A DNA stretch of 54,331 nucleotides, from positions 1-54,331 of the forward strand of contig JANYGZ010000107.1 in the NCBI GenBank assembly GCA_025362235.1, written 5' to 3'. The notes under the pieces were generated by a model that had not been told where the DNA came from, ran no database searches, and saw only the letters and a program-made list of their open reading frames with translations. Positions 20,209 through 29,566 of the stretch are shown here, piece by piece. This DNA is from Ferruginibacter sp. (GTDB taxonomy: Bacteria > Bacteroidota > Bacteroidia > Chitinophagales > Chitinophagaceae). Each line of letters begins with the position of its first letter. Positions within the stretch are counted from its first letter, which is position 1. Position numbers and translations under genes: made by a program.

Positions 20209-21054
20209 ATGGAAAGCAGGTCAATAACCAGGTGGTTAATTTTTATATGTATTGCCCTTTTTATGCCAGCCTGGGTTTTATTTGCCCAGCAAATAAGGCT
20301 TCAGTTATATAGCCTGCGCAATGAATTTAAAACAGATGTACCCGGCAGTTTGGCTAAAATAAAAGAATGGAAAATAACAAATATTGAAGGTGGTGAAACC
20401 TATGGCCTGCCAGTTGAAGAATATAAAAAACTGCTGGAGCAAAATAACCTGCAAATGGTAAGTTATGGTGCAGGTTTTGAAGAGCTGCAAAACAATCCAC
20501 AGGCTATAATTGACAATGCAAAAGTTTTTGGAAGCAAGTTTATTATGTGCGCCTGGATACCACATAAAGAAGGCGCATTTACGATGGATGATATTAAAAA
20601 AGCGATCATCGTTTTTAATACAGCAGGAAAACTGATGCAGGAAAATGGACTGCAATTCTGTTATCATCCACATGGGTACGAATTCAGGCCATTTGAAAAG
20701 GGTACTATGTTCGATTACATGGTAAACAATACAGATGCCCGGTATGTGAATTTTGAAATGGATGTATTTTGGGTGAAACATCCAGGGCAAGACCCTGTGG
20801 CTTTACTAAAAAAATATCCGAGCCGTTTTTTGATGTTGCATTTAAAAGACCGCAAACCAGGAACCCCAGGAAATCAGGATGGCCGTGCAGCAGATGAAAC
20901 CAATGTAGTTTTAGGACAAGGTGATGTAGGTATTGCTGCTATTATGAAGGCGGCAAAAAAAACCGGCATTAAATATTATTTTATAGAAGATGAATCCCAA
21001 AAGGCTGTGGAACAAATACCGCAAAGTATTAAGTTTTTACATACACTTAAGTAA
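20209..21054 (+). CDS. secreted sugar phosphate isomerase/epimerase-like TIM-barrel protein
   Basis: 281 residues from the ATG at 20209; an upstream ATG at 20170 would add 13 residues before the signal peptide. The signal segment is WLIFICIALFMPAWVLFAQ. The mature part is the xylose-isomerase-like / AP-endonuclease-2 barrel: RLQLYSLRNEF, ITNIEGGETYGLPVEEY, FCYHPHGYEF, NFEMDVFWVKHPGQDPVALL, FLMLHLKDR and KYYFIEDES. The Glu, His and Asp metal ligands expected of this superfamily are in these segments. Secreted members are frequent in Bacteroidota; most substrates are unknown. Confidence 0.85.
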   Translation: MESRSITRWLIFICIALFMPAWVLFAQQIRLQLYSLRNEFKTDVPGSLAKIKEWKITNIEGGETYGLPVEEYKKLLEQNNLQMVSYGAGFEELQNNPQAIIDNAKVFGSKFIMCAWIPHKEGAFTMDDIKKAIIVFNTAGKLMQENGLQFCYHPHGYEFRPFEKGTMFDYMVNNTDARYVNFEMDVFWVKHPGQDPVALLKKYPSRFLMLHLKDRKPGTPGNQDGRAADETNVVLGQGDVGIAAIMKAAKKTGIKYYFIEDESQKAVEQIPQSIKFLHTLK

Positions 21055-21111
21055 AAGAAGTTTTTTATTTAAACCTAACTTTCCTTACCAATTACTCAAT
21101 TTATTTAAAGC

Positions 21112-22281
21112 CTACCTATCCGTTCTTTTTGTGCCGGCATACAATTCGTATTCAAATAACCGGCAATCAATTTTGCCAGTGTAAAATTCAATCCGGCGGC
21201 TTGGTTTAAGGCCAATTTTTTTGGCCAGTTCTAAATTACCCGTGAAAATATAGCCAGTATAACCTTTGCATTTTTTCTTCATAAAATCGCCAATGCGGCC
21301 GTAGGTAATTTGTAGTTCTGCCGCTTCTCCCAGGCGGTCGCCATATTCCGGATTAAAATAAATAATACCGTTTTTAACTTCCGGAATATTGGTTGCTTCA
21401 AAATCACCTGCAGCAAATTGTATAATGTCAGCAACACCGGCAGCCCCGGCATTTATTTTTGAAATATTAATTGCATCAGCGCTGATGTCTGTTGCAATAA
21501 TTATTAATTCAGGTACTGTTACAATAATCTCGTCTAGCCGTTGACGTTGCTGCTGATACATTTCATTTGTATATCCCAGGATATGCATAAAAGCATAGTT
21601 GCTGCGATATAAGCCCGGCCTTCGGTTAGTGGCCAATAAAGCTGCCTCAATAGCCAAAGTAGATGAGCCGCACATCGGATTGACAAATGGTGATTCCCTA
21701 TCCCATTTTGTTGCTAATAATGTTGCTGCGGCCAACGCTTCCAGCATAGGAGCTTTACCTGGAATTTTTCTATACCCATGTTTGGATAAGGTTTCACCTG
21801 AAGTATCAATAAAAATCTCTACAGCTGATTCTTGCCAATACAAATGAATAACTGTTTTATCAAGTTCTGGCCCGGCATTCGGCCTTTTACCCGTCTTCTC
21901 TCTAAACCTATCTGCAATGGCATCTTTTACAGTTACATTCGCAAATAACGAATTGTTGATAGTCTTATTATTTACATTGCTGGTAACTGAAAAATAACCC
22001 TCTGGAGCAATGATATCTTCCCACTCAAAAGCAAGTAAGGCTTTATATAATTCCTGTGCATTCGCGGCACTAAATTCTTTAATAGAAAATAATATCTGGC
22101 TGGCACAACGCAGGTTTAAATTTAGCTTAATACAATCAGCCAAGGTTCCTTTTAATTCTACCCTGGTTTTAAAAACACGTATTGTGGTAAAACCAAGCTC
22201 AACAATTTCCTGTTGTAAAAAAGTAGATAAACGATTACTACAGGTAACAATTATTTTATTGGTAGTATTAAAGAGTTGCAT
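21112..22281 (-). CDS. THUMP-domain class I SAM-dependent rRNA methyltransferase (RlmL N-half-like)
   Basis: 389 residues from the ATG at 22281; the frame opens at a TTG at 22302, upstream of the predicted transcription start. A THUMP RNA-binding domain (about 45-160) precedes a Rossmann methyltransferase domain with FVNPMCGSSTLAIEAALLA and a C-terminal GYIFTGN segment. The arrangement matches the Bacteroidota proteins related to RlmL, which makes m2G2445 in 23S rRNA. The catalytic motif IV, usually N-P-P-Y/F, reads IYFNPEYGDRLG here, with Glu in place of the second Pro. The specific guanine modified is inferred, not shown. Confidence 0.85.
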   Translation of the reverse strand: MQLFNTTNKIIVTCSNRLSTFLQQEIVELGFTTIRVFKTRVELKGTLADCIKLNLNLRCASQILFSIKEFSAANAQELYKALLAFEWEDIIAPEGYFSVTSNVNNKTINNSLFANVTVKDAIADRFREKTGKRPNAGPELDKTVIHLYWQESAVEIFIDTSGETLSKHGYRKIPGKAPMLEALAAATLLATKWDRESPFVNPMCGSSTLAIEAALLATNRRPGLYRSNYAFMHILGYTNEMYQQQRQRLDEIIVTVPELIIIATDISADAINISKINAGAAGVADIIQFAAGDFEATNIPEVKNGIIYFNPEYGDRLGEAAELQITYGRIGDFMKKKCKGYTGYIFTGNLELAKKIGLKPSRRIEFYTGKIDCRLFEYELYAGTKRTDR

Positions 22282-22289
22282 AATTGTTA

Positions 22290-22297
22290 CAAAAGTA
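22290..22297 (-). promoter_or_regulatory. -7 box for the THUMP methyltransferase gene
   Basis: Reads TACTTTTG on the - strand, a full TAnnTTTG match, ending 8 bases before the ATG at 22281. It supports the shorter start and implies a very short leader. No good -33 element is seen. Confidence 0.4.
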
Positions 22298-22458
22298 AAC
22301 AATAGGAATGGGTTAGAGAGTTTGGGTTTTATCGCTTAATAAAAGCCAGATAATCAAAAAGAAGTCGATAGTTATAAACTATTACACAAAGATGCCGTTA
22401 TAGCTACTTTGGTGTATAAGCTGCAAAATAAAATTATAAAAAAGAAGTACATTGTGTT

Positions 22459-23217
22459 ATGGACTTACAAAAAGATATACGGTTGGCGGTATTAATTGAT
22501 GCCGACAATGTGCCTTATAGTAATATAAAAGGGGTAATGGAAGAAATTGCCAAATATGGTACACCAACTTTTAAAAGAATTTATGGCGACTGGACAAAGC
22601 CCACCGTTTCTGGCTGGAAAAATGTGTTATTGGAGAATGCGATTACCCCGATCCAGCAATACAGTTATACCAGCGGAAAAAACAGCAGTGATAGTGCGCT
22701 TATAATTGATGCCATGGATATTTTATACTCGGGCAAAGTTGATGGTTTTTGTATTGTTTCCAGTGATAGCGACTTTACAAGATTAGCTACAAGACTGAGA
22801 GAAGCTGGTATGAAAGTTTTTGGAATAGGTCAAAAGAAAACTCCTAACCCATTTATTGTTGCCTGCGATAAATTTATTTACATGGAAATTATTCCAATAT
22901 TTGAATCAAGTGAAACAGAAACACCCAAAACAAAAACTAATAAACCACAACCCAAGGCAGCAGTGGTTGATAAAGTAAATAAAGAAACACTTAAATTAAT
23001 TGCTGCTACCATCAATGATCTTGCAGATGAAAATGGCTGGGCATTTTTGGGAGACGTTGGAAATTTAGTTTTAAAAAAACAACCCAATTTTGATCCAAGA
23101 AATTATGGTTTTTTAAAATTAACACCTTTGATAAACTCTTTACATCAATTTGAAATTGATAAAAGAGAGACCGAAAAGGGAGGGACTAAATTAATTTTTA
23201 TCCGCAATAAAGAATAA
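22459..23217 (+). CDS. NYN-domain (LabA/DUF88) putative RNase with C-terminal OST-HTH/LOTUS domain
   Basis: 252 residues. The N-terminal 145 residues form a PIN-like NYN domain: AVLIDADNVPYSNI with the first acidic pair, DSALIIDAMDIL, and FCIVSSDSDFTRLATRLRE with the second acidic group. After a Lys/Pro-rich linker (about 150-175), residues 180-250 form a winged-helix OST-HTH/LOTUS-like domain (WAFLGDVGNLVLKKQPNFDP, RNYGFLKLTPLI). NYN proteins are Mg-dependent RNases or RNA-binding factors, and the LOTUS domain binds RNA or partners. The bacterial role of this combination is largely unknown. It stands alone between divergent and convergent neighbours. Confidence 0.85.
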   Translation: MDLQKDIRLAVLIDADNVPYSNIKGVMEEIAKYGTPTFKRIYGDWTKPTVSGWKNVLLENAITPIQQYSYTSGKNSSDSALIIDAMDILYSGKVDGFCIVSSDSDFTRLATRLREAGMKVFGIGQKKTPNPFIVACDKFIYMEIIPIFESSETETPKTKTNKPQPKAAVVDKVNKETLKLIAATINDLADENGWAFLGDVGNLVLKKQPNFDPRNYGFLKLTPLINSLHQFEIDKRETEKGGTKLIFIRNKE

Positions 23218-23254
23218 TTATTTGAAATTGTGTGTTTGAAAAAATTGTACAAAA

Positions 23255-24121
23255 TTATAAGCGTAAGAAACACTTTTGAAGGCTATCCTTCCAAAAAGGA
23301 ATGTTTACGGCAAATGTTTTTTGAATTTTTTTAGTATCCATTACTGAGTATGCCGGGCGTTTAGCAGGTGTAGGATAATTTGATGAAGGTATTGGATGAA
23401 CAATACATTTACTGCCGGATAATTCTTTAATAGTCACAGCAAACTGCCACCAATCTATAATTCCGCTATTGGAATAATTATAAATTCCCGGATTTTCTGC
23501 TGCTTTACCGGAAGAAATGATTTGCATAATTGCTGCTGCCAGATCCGCTGCATAAGTAGGACATCCTTGTTGGTCGCTTACCACATTCAATTGTTCCTTT
23601 TCTTTCATGAGACGCACCATAGTTTTTACAAAATTATTTCCGAAGCTGGAATAAACCCAGGAAGTTCGTATAATAATACTTCCGGGATTATTTTGTTGTG
23701 CTAATCTTTCGCCTTTCAATTTTGTATCACCATACATGTTAACCGGCGCTACGGGATGATCTTCTTTATAAGGAATTGAGGAAGTACCATCAAATACATA
23801 ATCTGTTGAGATATGAATGAACTGTGTATTATATTGCTTACAAATTTTAGCCAAATTCCCTACTGCTGTTGCATTTATGAGTAGTGCCTTTTCAGGTTCT
23901 GTCTCTGCTTTATCAACAGCTGTATAGGCAGCACAATTAACGCAGAAATCAATTGCGTGATTGGCGAAATATTTTTTTATCGCCTCAGCATCATCAATGG
24001 GTAAATCTTCTTTTGTAACAAACAAAAAATTATATGCATTATAAGCAGATGAGATTACTTTTATTTCGTTGCCCAATTGTCCATTGACACCTGTTACTAA
24101 AATCGTTTTTTTTTCTACCAC
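23255..24121 (-). CDS. rfbD: dTDP-4-dehydrorhamnose reductase
   Basis: 288 residues. RfbD reduces dTDP-4-dehydro-L-rhamnose to dTDP-L-rhamnose, the last step of the pathway. Seen: the Rossmann motif TGVNGQLGNEI, FCVNCAAYTAVDKAE, the STDYVFDG segment, the YxxxK motif in MYGDTKLKGE, and RTSWVYS. Last gene of the nucleotide-sugar block, two bases after rfbC. rfbA and rfbB, which make its precursor, are not in this window. Confidence 0.95.
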   Translation of the reverse strand: MVEKKTILVTGVNGQLGNEIKVISSAYNAYNFLFVTKEDLPIDDAEAIKKYFANHAIDFCVNCAAYTAVDKAETEPEKALLINATAVGNLAKICKQYNTQFIHISTDYVFDGTSSIPYKEDHPVAPVNMYGDTKLKGERLAQQNNPGSIIIRTSWVYSSFGNNFVKTMVRLMKEKEQLNVVSDQQGCPTYAADLAAAIMQIISSGKAAENPGIYNYSNSGIIDWWQFAVTIKELSGSKCIVHPIPSSNYPTPAKRPAYSVMDTKKIQKTFAVNIPFWKDSLQKCFLRL

Positions 24122-24123
24122 TT

Positions 24124-24678
24124 TTAAAAAATAAATTTACTTACACAATTATCGATACCGGGATGAATAAAATCTTTGTCGGCAACAATAGCTTTATCAG
24201 TTGGTATTTGCCAATCAATACCCAATTTGGGGTCGTTGTATAAAAGACCACCTTCACTTTCCTTGTTATAAAATGCATCGCATTTATATAGTATTTCGGC
24301 TGTTTCACTTAACACAGAATATCCATGGGCAAATCCTTTTGGCACCAGCAACTGTTTTTTATTTTCGGCAGATAACTCTATGCTAAAAACCTTGCCATAC
24401 ATTGAAGAACCTTTTCTAATATCCACCACTACATCTAAAATAACACCACTTAATGCCCTTATAAGTTTTGTTTGTGCATAAGGAGGATGTTGAAAATGCA
24501 ACCCCCTGATCACGCCATACGATGACCTGGCCTGATTATCCTGAATAAATTTCATGGTAACACCGCCAACTGAAAAAGTATTCTCATTATAACTTTCAAA
24601 AAAATAACCACGGTCATCATTAAATACCCTTGGTTCAAAAATCAATACTCCGGGAAATGCTGTTTCTGTAAAAGGCAT
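24124..24678 (-). CDS. rfbC: dTDP-4-dehydrorhamnose 3,5-epimerase
   Basis: 184 residues, a normal RmlC cupin. FEPRVFNDDRGYFFESYN opens the fold; the catalytic His is in VIRGLHFQHPPYAQTKL, and VVVDIRKGS, FAHGYSVLSE and the active-site Tyr region KCDAFYNKESEGG follow. Tightly packed between the WbpP-like gene (5 bases) and rfbD (2 bases), so co-transcribed. It supplies the epimerised intermediate to RfbD. Confidence 0.95.
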   Translation of the reverse strand: MPFTETAFPGVLIFEPRVFNDDRGYFFESYNENTFSVGGVTMKFIQDNQARSSYGVIRGLHFQHPPYAQTKLIRALSGVILDVVVDIRKGSSMYGKVFSIELSAENKKQLLVPKGFAHGYSVLSETAEILYKCDAFYNKESEGGLLYNDPKLGIDWQIPTDKAIVADKDFIHPGIDNCVSKFIF

Positions 24679-24683
24679 AAGGT

Positions 24684-25670
24684 TTATGAATATTTTTCTT
24701 TAAAAAAATCGATTGTTTCAATTAGTCCATCTTCAAATTTTTTAGTCGGAGTATACCCCAAAAAATCATTTGCCAGGGAAATGTCGGCCAGGGAATTCCT
24801 GATATCCCCGTTTCTCGGCTCCCGGTAAATTGCTTCAAAATTACTATGCAAATATTCTTTACATGCATTATATAAATAATTAACCGAAAAATTTTCTCCT
24901 GTGGCTACGTTAAATACTTTGTTTACTGCTTTTACATTATCTGTTAACATTCCTTTTATATTAACCTGCACTGCATTGTCTACAAAAGTAAAATCCCTGG
25001 TTTGTCCCCCATCCCCATTAATATAGACCGGAATGTTTTTCATGATCCCTTTTACAAACAAGGGAATTACTGCTGCATAGGCCCCATCAGGATCCTGGCG
25101 TGGCCCAAAAATATTAAAATACCTAAACCCAATCATTTTTAATCCATATACATCAGCAAAAACCTGTGCATATAATTCATTTGTTTTTTTTGTAGCAGCA
25201 TATGGAGATAAACAATTCCCTATGCGGTTTTCTATTTTTGGCAAAGATGGTTCATCGCCATATACCGATGATGATGATGCATAAACAAATTGCTGTACAT
25301 TATTATCAATAGCCGCCTTAACCATATTTAAAAAACCGCCCACATTAACTTCATTAAAATATAGTGGCTCTTTAATAGAACGTGGAACAGAACCCAATGC
25401 TGCCTGGTGACTTACATAATTGATTTGGTTGCATGCCAGTTGACAGGTTTCTGCATTTCTGATATCGCCTTCAATAAATTCAAAACCGCTATATTGGCGA
25501 AGAGGTGCAAGATTTGTTTCAAATCCATTAACAAGGTTATCCAATACCCTCACTTTTTTAGCACCATTTTTTAATAAATATTCCGCGATATGACTACCAA
25601 TAAAACCAGCCCCTCCCGTTATTAAAAAATTTGAATTATTAATATCCTTTGTATGAAAATTGATACTCAT
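24684..25670 (-). CDS. UDP-N-acetylglucosamine 4-epimerase (WbpP/TviC-like)
   Basis: 328 residues of extended SDR type. The NAD motif GGAGFIGSHIAEYLL, QAALGSVPRSIKEPL, the SSSSVYGDEPSLPK segment, catalytic YAATKKTNELYA, FRYFNIFGPRQDP and INGDGGQTRDFTFVDN all match the WbpP/TviC group, which interconverts UDP-GlcNAc and UDP-GalNAc. It lies just downstream of a TviB-like dehydrogenase, the same pairing as in Vi antigen and B-band O-antigen loci. Together they would make UDP-GalNAc uronic acid. Substrate choice is inferred from similarity and pairing. Confidence 0.85.
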   Translation of the reverse strand: MSINFHTKDINNSNFLITGGAGFIGSHIAEYLLKNGAKKVRVLDNLVNGFETNLAPLRQYSGFEFIEGDIRNAETCQLACNQINYVSHQAALGSVPRSIKEPLYFNEVNVGGFLNMVKAAIDNNVQQFVYASSSSVYGDEPSLPKIENRIGNCLSPYAATKKTNELYAQVFADVYGLKMIGFRYFNIFGPRQDPDGAYAAVIPLFVKGIMKNIPVYINGDGGQTRDFTFVDNAVQVNIKGMLTDNVKAVNKVFNVATGENFSVNYLYNACKEYLHSNFEAIYREPRNGDIRNSLADISLANDFLGYTPTKKFEDGLIETIDFFKEKYS

Positions 25671-25693
25671 TGTTTACTATTCATTATACATTA

Positions 25694-26983
25694 TTACAGG
25701 CTCCAGTAATACCTGTTATTTATCTTTCCCCTGTAGGTGCCTTTTAAATCTGCAATCATAGCCCCTTCTTTTGTAATGCCGGAAAAATAATTATCATCTA
25801 AATTTTTATAATTGTTATGTGGCACTGTTACAATAACAGCATCATAATCATTAGCAATATCAGTAGTAAGCCCAAATCCGTATTCGTGCTTTAATTCCTC
25901 ACTATCTGCATGTGGGTCGGAAACATGAACATTTAATGAAAAAGATTGCAATTCCTTCACTACATCTGCCACCTTACTATTACGTATATCACTTACATTT
26001 TCCTTAAAAGTTGCCCCCAACACCAGCACTTTAGCATCTTTTATATTGCTGCTATTTTGAATAATATGTTGCAATACTTTTTTAGCAACATATCCAGCCA
26101 TACCATCATTTAAAACACGGCCTGCCAAAATTATCTGGCTATCATAACCCAATTCTTTTGATTTATAGGTAAGGTAATACGGATCAACCCCAATACAGTG
26201 ACCACCTACAAGCCCCGGTTGAAATTTTAAAAAATTCCATTTGGTCCCTGCTGCTTCAAGCACTTCAAAAGTATTGATTCCCATCTTGTCAAAAATAATA
26301 GATAGTTCATTCATCAAGGCAATGTTCAGGTCTCTTTGTGTATTTTCGATAATTTTTGCTGCTTCAGCTACTTTGATACTAGATGCTTTGTGTACACCTG
26401 CTGTTACCACCAGCTCGTAAACTTTTGCAATCAGGTCCAAACTTTCGGCATCGCAGCCACTTACTACTTTAATGATTTTTGCCAGGGTATGTTCCTTGTC
26501 TCCGGGGTTAATTCTTTCAGGTGAATACCCTGTTTTAAAATCAATGATATTTTTTAAATTACTTAATTTTTCAATAATGGGCAAACAATCTTCTTCTGTA
26601 CAACCAGGATATACAGTGCTTTCAAAAACTACATAATCTCCTTTTTTAATTACCTTACCAATAGTTTCACTTGCTCTTTTTACAGGCAACAGGTCAGGCA
26701 CATTATGATCATCAACAGGAGTAGGTACTGCAACAATAAAAAAATTTGCTTGTTTTAAAATTTCCAGGTCATTTGTAAATTCTATATCACAACCTTCAAA
26801 AGCATTTGTTTCCAATTCCTGGCTCGGATCAATTTTATTACGCATCATTTCTACTCTACCTGCATTGATGTCAAAGCCAATTACTTTAATTTTTTTGGCA
26901 AATTCCAATGCAATCGGCAACCCAACATACCCCAATCCTATAACTGCCAGCTTTTTGTTTTTATCTAATAAATTTTTATACAT
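25694..26983 (-). CDS. UDP-N-acetylhexosamine 6-dehydrogenase (TviB/WbpO-like)
   Basis: 429 residues of the UDP-glucose/GDP-mannose dehydrogenase family. N-terminal NAD motif AVIGLGYVGLPIALEFAKK, FFIVAVPTPVD, VVFESTVYPGCTEE, and catalytic Cys in GGHCIGVDPYYLTY; the C-terminal binding domain carries VLGATFKENVSDIRNSK. The VDPYYLTY form and the short YPGCTEE motif favour the TviB/WbpO group acting on UDP-GlcNAc or UDP-GalNAc over UDP-glucose. The 149-base gap before it could hold a secondary promoter, but none was clear. Confidence 0.87.
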   Translation of the reverse strand: MYKNLLDKNKKLAVIGLGYVGLPIALEFAKKIKVIGFDINAGRVEMMRNKIDPSQELETNAFEGCDIEFTNDLEILKQANFFIVAVPTPVDDHNVPDLLPVKRASETIGKVIKKGDYVVFESTVYPGCTEEDCLPIIEKLSNLKNIIDFKTGYSPERINPGDKEHTLAKIIKVVSGCDAESLDLIAKVYELVVTAGVHKASSIKVAEAAKIIENTQRDLNIALMNELSIIFDKMGINTFEVLEAAGTKWNFLKFQPGLVGGHCIGVDPYYLTYKSKELGYDSQIILAGRVLNDGMAGYVAKKVLQHIIQNSSNIKDAKVLVLGATFKENVSDIRNSKVADVVKELQSFSLNVHVSDPHADSEELKHEYGFGLTTDIANDYDAVIVTVPHNNYKNLDDNYFSGITKEGAMIADLKGTYRGKINNRYYWSL

Positions 26984-27132
26984 TTTTTGTAAATACCGTT
27001 ACTCATTCAGGCGATATCTCTATTCCCTTTTTGAGTAATGTTTTTTTTAAAGTTATTAATATTTAAATAAGCTATTTATTGTTGCTGTACACATATTCGT
27101 TTAAAAAAGATTGCCTTTAAATTTATTTCCTT

Positions 27133-28125
27133 CTATATACTTTTAATTGTTTCGGTAAATTCTTTTGGCAATTTATACAATTCTGTTTGTGGCAAGGATT
27201 TAAAATATTCATATGTTATTTTTAACCCGTTGGCCCTATTTACTGTTGGTTGCCAATCCAAAATTTCCTTGGCCTTTGCAATATCAGGCTGGCGTTGTTT
27301 TGGATCATCTGTAGGTAATGGCTTATACACTATTTTTTGATTTGTACCAGTCAATTTTATTATTTCATCCGCAAAATCTTTCAATGAAATTTCGTCTGGA
27401 TTGCCAATATTTATGGGTTGTATATAATCACTCATCAGAAGGCGGTAGATACCTTCTACAAGATCGCCCACATAACAAAAGCTTCTTGTCTGGCTTCCAT
27501 CACCAAACACGGTTAAATCTTCTCCACGCAATGCCTGGCCAATAAAAGCGGGTAATGCACGACCATCATTTAAGCGCATACGAGGGCCATAGGTATTAAA
27601 AATTCTAACAATCCTTGTTTCTATATGATGAAAAGTATGATACGCCATTGTAATGGCTTCCTGAAAACGTTTGGCCTCATCATATACACCTCTGGGACCG
27701 ACTGGATTTACATTGCCCCAATATTCTTCATTTTGAGGATGAATTAATGGATCTCCATATACCTCGCTGGTACTGGCAACCAATATTCTTGCCTTTTTTG
27801 AGAGTGCAAGACCCAAACAATTATGTGTACCTAAAGAGCTTACTTTTAATGTTTGAATAGGTATTTTTAAATAGTCTATCGGACTTGCAGGTGAGGCAAA
27901 ATGTAAAATATAATCTAAGTCTCCCGGAATATGAATAAATTTAGAAACATCATGGTGATAAAATTCAAATTCTTTTAATTTAAATAAGTGTTCGATATTA
28001 TTTAAATCTCCGGTAATCAAATTATCCATGCCGATTACTTTGTAACCTTTCTTTATAAAAAGGTCGCAAAGATGTGATCCTAAAAATCCTGCCGCACCTG
28101 TTATTAATACCTTTTTAGAAGTCAT
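27133..28125 (-). CDS. UDP-glucuronate decarboxylase (UDP-xylose synthase)
   Basis: 330 residues from the ATG at 28125; the frame is open to 28185 but those 20 residues precede the Rossmann fold. [48 protein letters not shown], catalytic Tyr-Lys in [11 protein letters not shown], and [11 protein letters not shown] are close to the UXS family. It converts UDP-glucuronate to UDP-xylose with bound NAD. Its substrate is made by the Ugd encoded directly upstream, so the two form one short route. Length and motifs are complete. Confidence 0.92.
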   Translation of the reverse strand: MTSKKVLITGAAGFLGSHLCDLFIKKGYKVIGMDNLITGDLNNIEHLFKLKEFEFYHHDVSKFIHIPGDLDYILHFASPASPIDYLKIPIQTLKVSSLGTHNCLGLALSKKARILVASTSEVYGDPLIHPQNEEYWGNVNPVGPRGVYDEAKRFQEAITMAYHTFHHIETRIVRIFNTYGPRMRLNDGRALPAFIGQALRGEDLTVFGDGSQTRSFCYVGDLVEGIYRLLMSDYIQPINIGNPDEISLKDFADEIIKLTGTNQKIVYKPLPTDDPKQRQPDIAKAKEILDWQPTVNRANGLKITYEYFKSLPQTELYKLPKEFTETIKSI

Positions 28126-28237
28126 ATAATATATTATTTTTAATCGGCCATTTGATGAATAAGTCAGTTGTACGATTTTATACAAAATCCTTAGATGCGA
28201 AAACTGTCATTAAAAATATTATTAAGACGATCTTCAT

Positions 28238-29560
28238 CTATCCAATAATTTTTCGCCCAATACTCACATAGTGATATCCCAGATCTTCCATTAATTTCAG
28301 ATCAAATAAATTACGTCCGTCAAAAATTGCTTTATTTTTTAATAGCGAAGAAATTTTACTAAAGTCAGGTACTCTAAACTCACTCCATTCAGTTGCTATT
28401 ATTAAGGCATCCGCATTATGCAATGCATCATACCTGCTTTCTACATAGGAAATCTTATCTCCCAAAAAATGCCTTACATTGGGCATAGCTTCAGGATCAA
28501 AGGCACATACAACTGCTCCTGCTGCTAATAATTCATCAATAATGTATAAAGAAGGCGCCTCTCTTATATCGTCTGTATTAGGTTTAAAAGCCAAGCCCCA
28601 CAAAGCAATTTTTTTCCCTTGCAAATTATTTTTAAAATATGCTTTTATTTTGGGTATTAAATGAAGTTTTTGTTTTTCATTTACCTCCATGACTGCGTCC
28701 AGTATTTTAAAATTATAATTAACTTCTATAGACGATTTGGCTAATGCTTGTACATCTTTTGGGAAGCAACTTCCCCCGTATCCAATTCCTGGAAATAAAA
28801 AACGTTTTCCAATACGCTCATCGCTACCTATTCCTTTACGTACCATATCCACATCTGCCCCCAACAACTCGCAGAGCTGTGCTATTTCATTCATGAAGGT
28901 AATTTTCATAGCCAAAAAAGAGTTGGCAGCATACTTCGTTAATTCAGCACTTTTTTCATCCATAAATATTACTGGGTTTCCTTGCCTAACAAATGGTGCA
29001 TATAAATCACTCAAAAAAAATTTAGCTTTTTCTGATGAAGTGCCAATTACAACCCTGTCAGGTTTCATAAAATCATCAACAGCTACTCCTTCTCTTAAAA
29101 ATTCAGGGTTACTCACTATGTCAAAAGACCCTTCTACACCGCCATTACTTAGGAGTGTATTTTTTACTTTATCAGCAGTGCCTACCGGCACAGTACTTTT
29201 GTCGATTATTATTTTATAATCACCTTGTTTAATCAGCGTGCCTAAATCTTTTGCTACTCCTAATATATATTTTAGATCTGCGCTTCCATCCTCGCCCGGT
29301 GGTGTTGGAAGAGCAAGAAAAATAACCTGTGCATCTCTTATTCCATTCGATAATGAAGTTGTAAAGCGAAGCCGGTTTTCTTTTAGATTTCTTAAAAATA
29401 TTTTTTCCAATCCGGGTTCATAAATCGTTATTTTTCCTGAAGCAAGTTTGTCTACTTTGGTTTCATCAACATCCACGCATATAACGTCATTTCCTGTTTC
29501 GGCAAAACAAGTACCTGTAACCAATCCTACATATCCTGTTCCAACTACTGCAATTTTCAT
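28238..29560 (-). CDS. ugd: UDP-glucose 6-dehydrogenase
   Basis: 440 residues. AVVGTGYVGLVTGTCFAETG at the N-terminus, LPTPPGEDGSADL, IIDKSTVPVGTADKV, and the catalytic Cys in GYGGSCFPKDVQAL identify a UDP-glucose dehydrogenase, which oxidises UDP-glucose to UDP-glucuronate with two NAD. The C-terminal domain has LWGLAFKPNTDDIREAPS. It lies six bases after the aminotransferase gene and before UDP-xylose synthase, which would use its product. Confidence 0.95.
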   Translation of the reverse strand: MKIAVVGTGYVGLVTGTCFAETGNDVICVDVDETKVDKLASGKITIYEPGLEKIFLRNLKENRLRFTTSLSNGIRDAQVIFLALPTPPGEDGSADLKYILGVAKDLGTLIKQGDYKIIIDKSTVPVGTADKVKNTLLSNGGVEGSFDIVSNPEFLREGVAVDDFMKPDRVVIGTSSEKAKFFLSDLYAPFVRQGNPVIFMDEKSAELTKYAANSFLAMKITFMNEIAQLCELLGADVDMVRKGIGSDERIGKRFLFPGIGYGGSCFPKDVQALAKSSIEVNYNFKILDAVMEVNEKQKLHLIPKIKAYFKNNLQGKKIALWGLAFKPNTDDIREAPSLYIIDELLAAGAVVCAFDPEAMPNVRHFLGDKISYVESRYDALHNADALIIATEWSEFRVPDFSKISSLLKNKAIFDGRNLFDLKLMEDLGYHYVSIGRKIIG

Positions 29561-29566
29561 AATTAA

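Noticed and set aside
26984..27132. Separate promoter for the TviB-like gene
   Set aside because: The 149-base gap invites one, but no TAnnTTTG with a matching upstream TTTG was found.
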